Shown: piece by piece, positions 39,015 through 47,376 of the stretch
Numbering within the stretch: the stretch's first letter is position 1
Layout: the number at the start of each line of letters is the position of its first letter
From: Malonomonas rubra DSM 5091
GTDB lineage: Bacteria; Desulfobacterota; Desulfuromonadia; Desulfuromonadales; Geopsychrobacteraceae
DNA: 57,018 bases
Assembly (NCBI RefSeq): GCF_900142125.1
Contig: NZ_FQZT01000016.1
Coordinates: 1 to 57,018, forward strand
Reading direction: 5' to 3'
The notes under the pieces: generated by a model
The model's input: the letters and a program-made list of their open reading frames with translations, nothing else
Database searches by the model: none
What the model was told of the DNA's origin: nothing
Made by a program: the position numbers and the translations under genes

Positions 39015-39409
39015 AAAATTTTTCCGTTCTGAAAAACGAATCAGGTTTCACGTTGGTTCAAGCTGTTTTCATTCTCGTTGTTCTTGCTGTGCTCGGGGTT
39101 GCAATGATGAGGTTGAGCGGAATTCAGAGTTCAACCAGTATTTTTGCTCTTCAGGGAGCGCGTGCTTACCAGGCCGCTCGAAGCGGCCTTGACTGGGGAG
39201 CGTCGAGAGCGAGCATAGGGAGTTGCAGTACCGGAAGTAGTTTTGCCATAGGTGGATTCAGTATTTCGGTCGATTGTTCCAGCCAGTCTTTTAACGAGGG
39301 GAGTGGTCCTTACGATGTTTACACAATAAAGTCCACGGCAACCTTTGGAAGTTATGGCAGCCCTGATTATGTCTCCCGGCGACTTGAAATGAAAGTTGGC
39401 TTTCCATGA
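39011..39409 (+). CDS. mshP: MSHA biogenesis protein MshP
   Basis: A 132-residue pilin-like protein. After ESG the helix reads FTLVQAVFILVVLAVLGVAM, so position 5 is Gln and not Glu. This resembles the MshP/PilX-type entry SLVTAIFLIVVLALLG, in which the glutamate is also absent. The rest has a YQAARSGLDWGA helix and two Cys. It overlaps mshQ by four bases. Confidence 0.85.
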   Translation: MKNFSVLKNESGFTLVQAVFILVVLAVLGVAMMRLSGIQSSTSIFALQGARAYQAARSGLDWGASRASIGSCSTGSSFAIGGFSISVDCSSQSFNEGSGPYDVYTIKSTATFGSYGSPDYVSRRLEMKVGFP

Positions 39410-42400
39410 TTGGCTCATTTTTGAGAAATGCTCTTATTGGCTTTGCGCTGCTGGGTTGTGTTTCCCCTTTTTCTCCCGTTGCCCACGCAGCTTGCTCTCC
39501 CTATATTGGGTTGGCGACGATCAACGAGGTTAATGTCCATAACCAAAGTGCCAATGCTGGGCCTTATTTTGTCGAAATAAAAGCGTTGTCTAACAGCATC
39601 TTATCAGCGGCTCCTGCTCTTTGGAACGACTGGACATTGAGTATCTGCTCTGCTGAGAGCGGTAACAGTTGTCGAAACGGAATCCCTTTGTCTGCAGGAG
39701 TTTTGCAGGGGAACTGGCTGGTAATCGATCAGGATGTTATCCAATGGGATTATCTTGATCTGAATGATGGCAATGGTCACGGGATGGAAATAGTCCTCTA
39801 CGACGGTAGTGGGCATGCCGTCGATTACCTGTCGGTTGATGGCTACAGCATCATTGGCTCATCCGGGTGCAGCTACCCTTATGATACCAGCTACGGTGGG
39901 GGCAACAATTTTAATATTCAACGCCAGCCGGATGGGGTCGGCGACTGGGATTCAAGCGGCGCAGGAAATTCCGGTAGCGAAACTGAAAATGACACGAACG
40001 ACCAAGCCCCGGTGGACAGCCCTGATATCTCAGTTTCCGATGTGACCGCTGCTGCAGGCACATCAATGCAGTTTACACTCGAGTTGAGCGCACCTTACGA
40101 TTCAGATATTGTCATTGCGTATGAAACCCTAAACGGTACAGCAATTGCCGGTAATGATTATTGGCAAGAGAGTGGTACTGTGACTATCCCCGCAGGTGAA
40201 ACGTCTGTTGAGGTTTCGATTATTACCCTGCCTACGGCAACAAATAGCTCATATTTCTACCTGGTGTTAACCGACGTCGTTTCCGAAAACGCAATTATCC
40301 TGAATAACCTCGCCAAAGGAACAATCCTGCGGTTAGGGAACGCGGTTACTCATTTTCGGATGGATGAACCGGTTGGCTCTTGGTCCGGCTCTTCAGGAGA
40401 GGTCTTGGATAGTGGCGGGACATCGCTACACGGGCAGTTGAATAGCACCAGTAGTGCAGCAGCGCCGGTCGATCCGGACCCTTCTATAGACTCTCAACAC
40501 TCGAGCGTCATAGGCAGTTTTTGCAATGCCGCACCTTTTGATGGCAACTCTGTCATTGAAGTTGCCGACAGTCCCCTGTTCGATTATACGACGCATCTAT
40601 CGGCAACCGCCTGGATCTATCCAACAGCGTACCCGGGTAGCGGGCTGTATTCGATTCTTTCGAACGATGTCAATTACGAGTTTCATCTGAACAGCTCCGG
40701 TAAACTTTTCTGGTGGTGGCAGGCGTCAACTTTGACTTCGGCAGCGACGATTCCTTTGAACAAGTGGACTCATGTTGCTATTACCCTCGATTCAACACCC
40801 GAAGGGCGCAGCCAGAAAATTTATATCAATGGCGTTCAGGATGCGAATACGAATAACTGGCAAGGGACCCTGAGAACCAATGACTGCCAGGTTCATATCG
40901 GTGGCGATGTCAATACATCGAACTGCGCCGTGATGACGGAGAGGAATTTTCGGGGCATGATCGATGAGGTCAAATTATACGATTTTGTCTTGAATCAGTC
41001 CCAGGTGTTGATTGATATGAACTTTGGGCGATCATGTTCTGGTGCTTTTGACCATATCCGCATTGAACATGATGGTCATGCGTCGGTTTGTGCACCGGAA
41101 ACGGTCGTTGTCAAAGCTTGCCTGGATGAAGATTGCACGGCGCTTTATCCAGGCTCGGTGACAGTTAACCTGTCACCAGATGGGTGGTTGGATGGGGGAA
41201 GTTTTACTTTCTCCGGAGGTATCACAACCCGGCAGTTGAGCATTGGGACTGATGGCAATGTGACTCTCGGAACAACAAGCGTTTCTCCGGTCCCTTCAGC
41301 TCCGACCCGTTGTTTTGCATCTGGGACTGAAAGTTGTACCCTTAATTTCGAACTTGCTTCCTGTGACTTCGATGCAGTAGAGTCCGCGGCTTCTCCGTTG
41401 ACACCTATTTATACAAAACTTTCTGGTGTTCCCTTTTCGATCGATATTCTCGCGCTGGATGACCCGACGACACTAGATACGAAATATAAGGGAACCGTTG
41501 TGGTTGACCTTGTCGATGCGTCAGGTGTTTCTTGTCCAAGTGGTCCAGGTTTAATTTCTGCGACAGATGTTGAATTTAAAAATCCTGATAATGGTCGGAT
41601 GACGGTTGCATTTGACTATCCAAACGCAGCACCAAATGTGAGAGTCCGTATGATTGTCGGTTCATCATTGCCGGCCTGCTCCTCAGATAACTTCGCCATA
41701 CGCCCACAATCCTTAGCTGTTTCCTCTTCAGATGCAAATAACACTGATTTAGGTGGCTCTCCTACGATCATCGCTGGCGATCCATTTACTTTGGCGGCAA
41801 CAGCGTTGCCCGGCTATGACGGTACTCCATTATTGGATGCTGCACTGGTCAGTGGGACACCACACGCAGGGAGCCTGTCCGGAGCATTCTCTCCCGCAAG
41901 TGCTGCAACCGGGATTGCAACCGGATCTGATTTCAGATACTCAGAAGTCGGTCACTTTGGTCTCGGGTTACATGCCGTGTATGACGACAGCTTTACTCAG
42001 GTTGATGCTGTGAAAAACGAGTGCACGTCCGATTTTTCCAATACTTTGAGCGCTGGAATGTATGGTTGCTCATTTGGTAGCCCGGCGATCCCATTTGTTC
42101 AAGGGAATACCGGCTTTGGCAGATTTATCCCCGCGCGTTTCAATGTTATGGCAAACAGCCCTTCCTTTGCAGCGGCCTGTAATGGTTTTACATATCTGGA
42201 GCAAAGCTTTGGTTTTCTGACAGAGCCTCAACTAACACTGACCGCATTAAACAGGGCGGGAGGTGTGACCCTCAATTATGGCGATGATTACTGGAAAATG
42301 ACGTCTCTTCTTCTGAGTCGAAGTTATAGCAACAATGTTGCAGCAACAGCATCAATTTTATCGCATTCTGTTGCTGGTACCGTGGCCTGGAGCGGAACAG

Positions 42401-43041
42401 GTGACAGCGATGGTGTTGGTGTCGTCGATATTTCCGGAGATGGTCTGACCTACAGTAAACCGATCAGCCCCGAAGCTCCTTTTGATGCCGACGTCTCTCT
42501 TGATTTCAGCGCGGCGGACCTGACAGATGCAGATGATGTCTGTTACGACCCTGATTCTGATGGAAGCTGCGACAGTTATAGCATCAGCTCCATCAGTGGT
42601 ACGGAATTGCGCTACGGTCGTCTTCTTCTACAGAATGCTTATGGTCCAGAAACCCTTTCTTTAGCGGTCCCACTTCAGTCGGAATATTACGACGGCTCTG
42701 CCTTTACCCTGAATGACCTCGACAACTGCAGCACGTACAATTCGGGAAATCTGGCCCTTGGCCCATATCAGGGAAGCCTGTCCGCTGGTGATACATCCGT
42801 ATCTGGGAGCGGGACGCTTGCTGCCGGATACGGTCCCGACCTTATATTAAGTGCCCCGGGCGCCGGGAATGATGGGAGTGTCATTTTAACATTTGACCTG
42901 ACTGCGGCGGGGGCCAATATGCCTTGGCTACAGTACGATTGGGACGGAGACGGAAGTGTCGATAACCCGAGCGGTAAAGCAACCTTTGGTATCTTTGGTG
43001 GGAATCAGCAAATGATTTATATGCGTGAGTCGATCTGGTAG
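39406..43041 (+). CDS. mshQ: Large exported MSHA protein MshQ
   Basis: A 1211-residue exported protein with a signal peptide ending near AHA (28). Domains by appearance are a lamin-tail-like beta domain (about 30-175), a Calx-beta-like repeat (about 205-305, with TIPAGETSVEVSI), a LamG/concanavalin-like domain (about 370-535, with LSATAWIYPTAYPGSG and MIDEVKLYDFVLN) and a large Cys-containing C-terminal region (about 560-1211) of the MshQ/DUF6701 type. It could be a tip-located adhesin carried by the minor pilins. The order mshP-mshQ is the same as in Vibrio and Shewanella. It is the last gene of the operon. Confidence 0.88.
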   Translation: MIGSFLRNALIGFALLGCVSPFSPVAHAACSPYIGLATINEVNVHNQSANAGPYFVEIKALSNSILSAAPALWNDWTLSICSAESGNSCRNGIPLSAGVLQGNWLVIDQDVIQWDYLDLNDGNGHGMEIVLYDGSGHAVDYLSVDGYSIIGSSGCSYPYDTSYGGGNNFNIQRQPDGVGDWDSSGAGNSGSETENDTNDQAPVDSPDISVSDVTAAAGTSMQFTLELSAPYDSDIVIAYETLNGTAIAGNDYWQESGTVTIPAGETSVEVSIITLPTATNSSYFYLVLTDVVSENAIILNNLAKGTILRLGNAVTHFRMDEPVGSWSGSSGEVLDSGGTSLHGQLNSTSSAAAPVDPDPSIDSQHSSVIGSFCNAAPFDGNSVIEVADSPLFDYTTHLSATAWIYPTAYPGSGLYSILSNDVNYEFHLNSSGKLFWWWQASTLTSAATIPLNKWTHVAITLDSTPEGRSQKIYINGVQDANTNNWQGTLRTNDCQVHIGGDVNTSNCAVMTERNFRGMIDEVKLYDFVLNQSQVLIDMNFGRSCSGAFDHIRIEHDGHASVCAPETVVVKACLDEDCTALYPGSVTVNLSPDGWLDGGSFTFSGGITTRQLSIGTDGNVTLGTTSVSPVPSAPTRCFASGTESCTLNFELASCDFDAVESAASPLTPIYTKLSGVPFSIDILALDDPTTLDTKYKGTVVVDLVDASGVSCPSGPGLISATDVEFKNPDNGRMTVAFDYPNAAPNVRVRMIVGSSLPACSSDNFAIRPQSLAVSSSDANNTDLGGSPTIIAGDPFTLAATALPGYDGTPLLDAALVSGTPHAGSLSGAFSPASAATGIATGSDFRYSEVGHFGLGLHAVYDDSFTQVDAVKNECTSDFSNTLSAGMYGCSFGSPAIPFVQGNTGFGRFIPARFNVMANSPSFAAACNGFTYLEQSFGFLTEPQLTLTALNRAGGVTLNYGDDYWKMTSLLLSRSYSNNVAATASILSHSVAGTVAWSGTGDSDGVGVVDISGDGLTYSKPISPEAPFDADVSLDFSAADLTDADDVCYDPDSDGSCDSYSISSISGTELRYGRLLLQNAYGPETLSLAVPLQSEYYDGSAFTLNDLDNCSTYNSGNLALGPYQGSLSAGDTSVSGSGTLAAGYGPDLILSAPGAGNDGSVILTFDLTAAGANMPWLQYDWDGDGSVDNPSGKATFGIFGGNQQMIYMRESIW

Positions 43042-43245
43042 CGTGAGCGAGCGCCAGCTGCAGCGCATCTACTGCGTCGATCTTCGATTCCCTCTTTTCT
43101 AAGAGCGCAGCTACGCCTGCAGTCTAGTTCTTCATAGCGCCTTGTCGCTTCAGCACTTCAGCGCGTTTGACGCTCGCCCAGAAGTTGTGTGGCAAAGGCG
43201 CAAAGTCGCTTTGCTTTTTGCCTTAAATTTATCCGCAAAAAGAAA

Positions 43246-43270
43246 GCCCCGCCGGAAAACCGGCGGGGCC
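43246..43270 (-). terminator. Terminator after the acetate CoA-transferase
   Basis: GCCCCGCCGG and CCGGCGGGGC form a 10-bp stem around AAAA. On the minus strand a T-rich run (TTTCTTTTTG) follows. The 43042-43245 spacer before it holds no gene; its GC-rich structure is noted as a finding. Confidence 0.88.
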
Positions 43271-43297
43271 ATTTTATTGCAATCTTTAACTCTTTGC

Positions 43298-44884
43298 TTA
43301 TTCGCAGAGATCGATTTTGATGTCCCAGTTCTTGATGCGCATGGTGCCGTTTTCGGCCAGGTTCTGCTGCATCTTGAAGGCACGGTCGAACAGCTGCGGC
43401 TCGTGACCAACGCCACGCTCGAGGCAGTCTTTTGCAGCCATTTCGAAGTAGTCTTCGAGGATTGGCTTGTACTCTGGGTGAGCACACTTCTCGATGATGA
43501 GCTTAGCACGCTCCTTTGGAGCAACGCCACGCAAGTCGGCCAAGCCCTGCTCGGTGACCAGCACGTCGAGGTCGTGCTCAGTGTGGTCGATGTGCGGAGC
43601 CTTCGGCACGACGCAGGTGATACCCAATGGATCGGTCTTGCTCGGGCGAACCGACGGGCTGTGCATCATCTTGATGTAACCGTTACGCAGGAAGTCACCG
43701 GAACCGCCGAGGCCGTTGATCATCCGGGTACCACCGACCAGAGTTGAGTTGGCGTGTGCGTAGATGTCGAATTCGACCGGGGTGTTCATGGCGATACAAC
43801 CGAGACGACGGATCGGCTCAGGTGCGTTCGAGATCGACAGCGGACGCAGAACGATCTTGTCGAAGTATTTTTCCCAGTTGTCAAAGAAGCGCGGGAAACC
43901 CGGATCTTCTGACAGAGACAGCGAACATGCAGAGGCGTAGTTCAGGTTGCCACCGTCAAAGAAGTCGAGCATGGTGTCCTGCAGGACCTCGGTGTAAACT
44001 GAAAGGTCATGGAAAGGACCCTTGGCCAGACCGCCGACAACGGCATTCGCGATGGAACCAACACCCGACTGCAGCGGCAGCAGGTTCTCCGGCAGACGAC
44101 CCATCTTGATCTCATGGCTGAAGAACTCCATGATGTGGCCTGCGATGGCTTCGGAGGTGTCGTCCATGTCGGCGAAAGCGCGACCTTTGTCACGACGCTT
44201 CGACTCGACCACGGCGATGATCTTGTCCGGGTCACAAGGGACGTACGGAGTACCGATGCGGGTGTGAGCTTCGGTGATCAGGAACGGAGCACGATGCGGC
44301 GGCTTTTGCTGCATGGCGATGTCGTGCATGCCTTCGAAAGAGGGCTGCCCGGTGTTAACCTCGATGATGATCTTGTCGCACAGATTCAAGGCTTCGGCGA
44401 CGATACCACAGGAGGTGGTCAGGGCCAGACCGCAGTCTTCGGTGATAGCGGAGACTTCGACGATACCGATGTCGTAGCGACCGTTCTCGGTGTAGAAGCC
44501 ATAGCCGGCGTCCTGAGCGAACAGGCCGAGGTGCTTGTCACCCATGCGGATACGACCGGCATTGATGCCTTTGGCGATGTTCTTACCGGTCTGGTAAGGC
44601 CAGCGGCGGTCGATCATGTCCAGAGTTGCCCAGCGGTCTTCAGTTTCCGCACCGACGGAAGCGCCGATGAACAGGTTGAACTTCATCTTGCCCTGCAGGT
44701 TGTTGGCTTCTACGTGATCAGCCAGAGCGATAGGCACTTCTTTCGGGTAACCGGCCGGGGTGAAACCGGACCAGAGCAGGTTCTGACCAGCCTGGAAGTA
44801 CTGGATGGTGTCCTCAGCTTTGCAGACCTTGCTGAGCAGTGACTTGCGACGTACTCGACTTTCAAGTGTTCCGAATTCGGACAT
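43298..44884 (-). CDS. Succinyl-CoA:acetate CoA-transferase (acetyl-CoA hydrolase family)
   Basis: A 528-residue family I CoA-transferase that should activate acetate by taking CoA from succinyl-CoA, coupling acetate oxidation to the TCA cycle. Visible motifs are SVGAETEDRWA near residue 85, GVGSIANAVVGGLAKG and the catalytic Glu in LSVYTEVLQD, GLGGSGDFLRN and ITCVVPKAPHIDHTEHD. The gene starts at 44884 with AGGAGGAGA directly upstream; the frame is open 14 codons further. This enzyme is typical of acetate-oxidising Desulfuromonas and Geobacter. It has a long leader, its own promoter and a terminator. Confidence 0.93.
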   Translation of the reverse strand: MSEFGTLESRVRRKSLLSKVCKAEDTIQYFQAGQNLLWSGFTPAGYPKEVPIALADHVEANNLQGKMKFNLFIGASVGAETEDRWATLDMIDRRWPYQTGKNIAKGINAGRIRMGDKHLGLFAQDAGYGFYTENGRYDIGIVEVSAITEDCGLALTTSCGIVAEALNLCDKIIIEVNTGQPSFEGMHDIAMQQKPPHRAPFLITEAHTRIGTPYVPCDPDKIIAVVESKRRDKGRAFADMDDTSEAIAGHIMEFFSHEIKMGRLPENLLPLQSGVGSIANAVVGGLAKGPFHDLSVYTEVLQDTMLDFFDGGNLNYASACSLSLSEDPGFPRFFDNWEKYFDKIVLRPLSISNAPEPIRRLGCIAMNTPVEFDIYAHANSTLVGGTRMINGLGGSGDFLRNGYIKMMHSPSVRPSKTDPLGITCVVPKAPHIDHTEHDLDVLVTEQGLADLRGVAPKERAKLIIEKCAHPEYKPILEDYFEMAAKDCLERGVGHEPQLFDRAFKMQQNLAENGTMRIKNWDIKIDLCE

Positions 44885-45077
44885 TCTCTCTCCTCCTATA
44901 ATTAGGATAATTGGTGCCATCGGCACCTGTTTAAAAGTGCTGCTAAACAGCGATGAATCGAGATGGCGACTACGTAAATAGTTGTGTTGAAAGAATTCTA
45001 GATCCGCCGGGGGGCTTCAGGCAGGGCCGGAAAAAACCACGTGGCAGACCGGGCAATAGCACTAAAAGAACAGCGTT
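44885..45077 (-). promoter_or_regulatory. Long leader of the acetate CoA-transferase gene
   Basis: The 193 bases between promoter and start codon hold no gene. Near the ribosome-binding site GGTGCC-GAT-GGCACC (44912-44926) forms a tight hairpin, and a GC-rich segment (44985-45055) could fold. I recognise no known riboswitch class. Confidence 0.45.
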
Positions 45078-45107
45078 TTTATATAATGTGTATACAATTC
45101 AAGTCAA
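45078..45107 (-). promoter_or_regulatory. Sigma-70 promoter with palindrome, acetate CoA-transferase
   Basis: On the minus strand: TTGACT, an 18-base spacer and TATAAA (or 16 bases and TATATA). The spacer holds the palindrome TGTATACA (45089-45096), the size and form of a GntR-family half-turn operator. Confidence 0.65.
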
Positions 45108-45175
45108 GGGAAAAGATAATTATGAAGATGTAATTATCACTTCTGGTAGGGGCTGTGGTTTTGCATACTGTCGAC

Positions 45176-45217
45176 AAAAAACAGCCGCCGTGCAATTTGC
45201 TTCGGCGGCTGTTTTTA
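45176..45217 (-). terminator. Terminator after bamD
   Basis: AAAAACAGCCGCCG and CGGCGGCTGTTTTT form a 14-bp stem with A and T runs on either side, 24 bases past the bamD stop. It can work on both strands. Confidence 0.9.
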
Positions 45218-45240
45218 TCTCTGTTAGAGCAGGAGAGAAT

Positions 45241-45990
45241 TTAGCTGTCTTGGTTTTCTTCGGCGAGAAGTTCCATGGCTTTCAATTGGTATTCGCTGCC
45301 TGGGAATTGCTCAGCCAACTGATTGAAAATTTGTTCCGATTTTTCCTTCTGATTAGCTTTCAGGTAGGCTTTGCCCAAATAAAACAAAATTTCATCTTGG
45401 TAATAGTAGTTGGGGTATTCCTGTAATGTGCTCTCAAACCTTTTGATAGCGGCTTGATAGCTCTTTCTTTTCAGGTAAAAGTTGCCAACGTAAACTTCAT
45501 GCTCGGCCAAACGGTTACGGCAGCGCTGAATCAGCATCTCAGCTTCTTCTGCTTGTGGATACTCAGGATAGCGGCGCAGCAATTCTTCAAATGACCGCAT
45601 GGCGTTCCTGGTGCTGGTCTGGTCGCGGTCAGCGGACAGTATTTGCTGGTAATGGCTTAAACCCAGACGGTACAAAACATCATCCAGCCGATTGTCATTG
45701 GGATGCTGTTTTAAAAAATCTTCGTAAGCGGTTGCCGCCTCTTCATAGCGCTCGGCCTGGTAATAGCTTTCAGCAATTTTCAGCTCGGCCAACATGTTCA
45801 GAGCAGGAGAGTAGTAGGTGTCGCGCACTTTTTCCCAATGGCCGATCGCATCTTCGTAGAGGCCTGATTCGTACGCTTCTTCACCTTTCTGAAAATATTT
45901 TTCAGCAGTATTGTCGTCAGCGTTCTTGGGGCTGCTGCAGGCCGCAATAAAGAGGGTAAAAGCAATCAGAAACAGATATTTATGAGACAT
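45241..45990 (-). CDS. bamD: Outer membrane assembly lipoprotein BamD
   Basis: A 249-residue BamD/YfiO-type TPR lipoprotein of the outer-membrane protein insertion machinery. The signal peptide ends in lipobox FIAAC (Cys about 18). TPR-like helices follow: AEKYFQKGEEAYESGLYEDA, LKIAESYYQAERYEEAATAY, LGLSHYQQIL and IKRFESTLQEYPNYYYQDEI. Length is typical. An AAAGGA precedes the ATG, and a promoter is seen at 46023-46051. It is transcribed alone and divergently from crcB. Confidence 0.92.
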   Translation of the reverse strand: MSHKYLFLIAFTLFIAACSSPKNADDNTAEKYFQKGEEAYESGLYEDAIGHWEKVRDTYYSPALNMLAELKIAESYYQAERYEEAATAYEDFLKQHPNDNRLDDVLYRLGLSHYQQILSADRDQTSTRNAMRSFEELLRRYPEYPQAEEAEMLIQRCRNRLAEHEVYVGNFYLKRKSYQAAIKRFESTLQEYPNYYYQDEILFYLGKAYLKANQKEKSEQIFNQLAEQFPGSEYQLKAMELLAEENQDS

Positions 45991-46022
45991 TAAGAATTCC
46001 TTTGTCAGTGTTGGATGACAAG

Positions 46023-46051
46023 AAGCTACGGAATCTCTCGAGTTTTGTCAA
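46023..46051 (-). promoter_or_regulatory. Promoter of bamD
   Basis: On the minus strand TTGACA, a 17-base spacer and TAGCTT. The -35 is perfect and the -10 weak. Confidence 0.5.
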
Positions 46052-46129
46052 TCACTCTTGTTGGCTGTTGGCGTTCGTGCAGATTTGGCTGTGGGAAAAG
46101 GGTGGCAGGGAACGAAATCCTGCATCCGA

Positions 46130-46158
46130 TTGACAGTATAAGGCGGCTCCACGATAAT
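46130..46158 (+). promoter_or_regulatory. Promoter of the crcB operon
   Basis: A perfect TTGACA, a 17-base spacer and GATAAT. Transcription would start near 46165, only about 37 bases before the crcB ATG. That leaves no room for a fluoride riboswitch. Confidence 0.75.
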
Positions 46159-46201
46159 AGAGCGCTTATTGATTTTCCTGTTGCTGCAATTGGGTATTTA
46201 C

Positions 46202-46573
46202 ATGCAATTGATCTATATTGGCATCTTCGGCGGCCTCGGTTGTATCAGTCGTTTTCTGATGTCCGGCTGGACTTATCAGTTGGCTGGTCGTGGTTTGCCG
46301 TACGGCACGTTGCTGGTCAATGTCGCAGGCTCTTTCCTGCTTGGGTTTCTGGCGACTTTCGGCCTGCGCTCGACTTTGCTGTCTGCCGAGTTGCGGGTTG
46401 GTCTGAGTGTCGGCTTCATGGGGGGCTTCACGACTTTTTCCACTTTTTCCTACGAGACGATCAAGCTGATAGAAGAGGGCAGTATCTGGCAGGCTGGCGC
46501 AAACATTCTGCTGAATGTCGCCCTCTGCTTGGTGTTTGCCCTGCTCGGTGTCTGGTTGGCGAGGCAGCTCTAA
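46202..46573 (+). CDS. crcB: Fluoride exporter CrcB/FluC
   Basis: A 123-residue four-helix membrane protein of the Fluc fluoride-channel family, which works as a dual-topology dimer. Motifs GGLGCISRFLMS, YGTLLVNVAGSFLLGF and the key GFMGGFTTFSTFSYE are present. The start at 46202 matches the family; the frame is open 11 codons further. It is the first gene of a six-gene plus-strand run. Confidence 0.95.
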   Translation: MQLIYIGIFGGLGCISRFLMSGWTYQLAGRGLPYGTLLVNVAGSFLLGFLATFGLRSTLLSAELRVGLSVGFMGGFTTFSTFSYETIKLIEEGSIWQAGANILLNVALCLVFALLGVWLARQL

Positions 46574-46582
46574 GGGGGATTT

Positions 46583-46915
46583 ATGGGACGTTTGGATGGT
46601 GAGCAGGTGCTGATGAGAATTTTCATCGGTGAGTCGGATCGCTGGGAGAATCGCCCGCTACATAAGGTTCTGGTTGAATTGTTCCGCCGCGAGGGCTTTG
46701 CCGGAGCGACGGTTCTGCGCGGTGTCGCCGGGTTTGGTGCTGCCTCGGTGCTGCATACGGACGGCCTGCTGCGGTTGTCACAGGATTTGCCTTTGGTGAT
46801 TGAAGTCGTTGATAATGAAGAGAAAATCGAAGCGATCCTGCCACAACTTGATGACATGCTTCAGGGTGGGATGATTACCTTGGAGAAGGCGCGCGTTATC
46901 CGTTACTCCAAATAA
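46583..46915 (+). CDS. DUF190 (PII-like) protein
   Basis: A 110-residue DUF190 protein: VLMRIFIGESDRW, PLHKVLVELFRREGFAGATV, RGVAGFG and LPLVIEVVDNEEKIEAIL. The fold is like nitrogen-PII regulators. It is often found next to crcB, which suggests a regulatory role on the transporter. AAGGGGGA precedes the ATG, 10 bases after crcB. Confidence 0.94.
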   Translation: MGRLDGEQVLMRIFIGESDRWENRPLHKVLVELFRREGFAGATVLRGVAGFGAASVLHTDGLLRLSQDLPLVIEVVDNEEKIEAILPQLDDMLQGGMITLEKARVIRYSK

Positions 46916-46932
46916 AGAAAGATAGATTTTAA

Positions 46933-47376
46933 ATGATCAAACACTTACTGAAGGTATTTGCCCCTGCCACAGAGCGGGAAGCGAGAACGCAATTCGACCG
47001 GATTCCACTGGCTGCTGCTGTGCTGCTGCTGGAAGTCGCACATGCCGATGGCGATTACCATGTCGAAGAAGAAGCGCTGATCGGCCAACTGCTGAAAGAG
47101 CATTTCAATGTCGCTGACGAGCTGCTGGCCGAACTCCTCGAATTAGCCGAAGAAACCCGTAGCGATAGCAGTGACCTGCATCAGTTTACCCGTGATATCA
47201 ATAAAGCCTATAGCCAGCCGGAAAAAGAGCAGATCATCGAGGCTGTCTGGCAGCTGGTGTATGCCGATGGTCGCCTCGATCACTTCGAGGAGGCGCTCAT
47301 GCGCCAGCTCGGCACCCTGATTGGCCTGTCGCATCGTCAGTTGATCGATGCGAAATTGCGGGTCAGCAAGGGGTGA
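46933..47376 (+). CDS. TerB-family protein
   Basis: A 147-residue all-alpha protein with two TerB-type repeats, each with an acidic metal-binding-like loop: EVAHADGDYHVEEEALI and QLVYADGRLDHFEEALM. TerB-fold proteins occur in tellurite-resistance and membrane-stress systems; here it stands without other ter genes, so its role is open. It overlaps the next gene by four bases. Confidence 0.88.
   Translation: MIKHLLKVFAPATEREARTQFDRIPLAAAVLLLEVAHADGDYHVEEEALIGQLLKEHFNVADELLAELLELAEETRSDSSDLHQFTRDINKAYSQPEKEQIIEAVWQLVYADGRLDHFEEALMRQLGTLIGLSHRQLIDAKLRVSKG

Noticed and set aside
44953-45426. Plus-strand open frame between the CoA-transferase and bamD
   Set aside because: It crosses a promoter, a strong terminator and the bamD gene in antisense; not a real gene.
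46015-46201. Fluoride riboswitch before crcB
   Set aside because: Conserved riboswitch segments are absent and the predicted transcript start leaves too little room.
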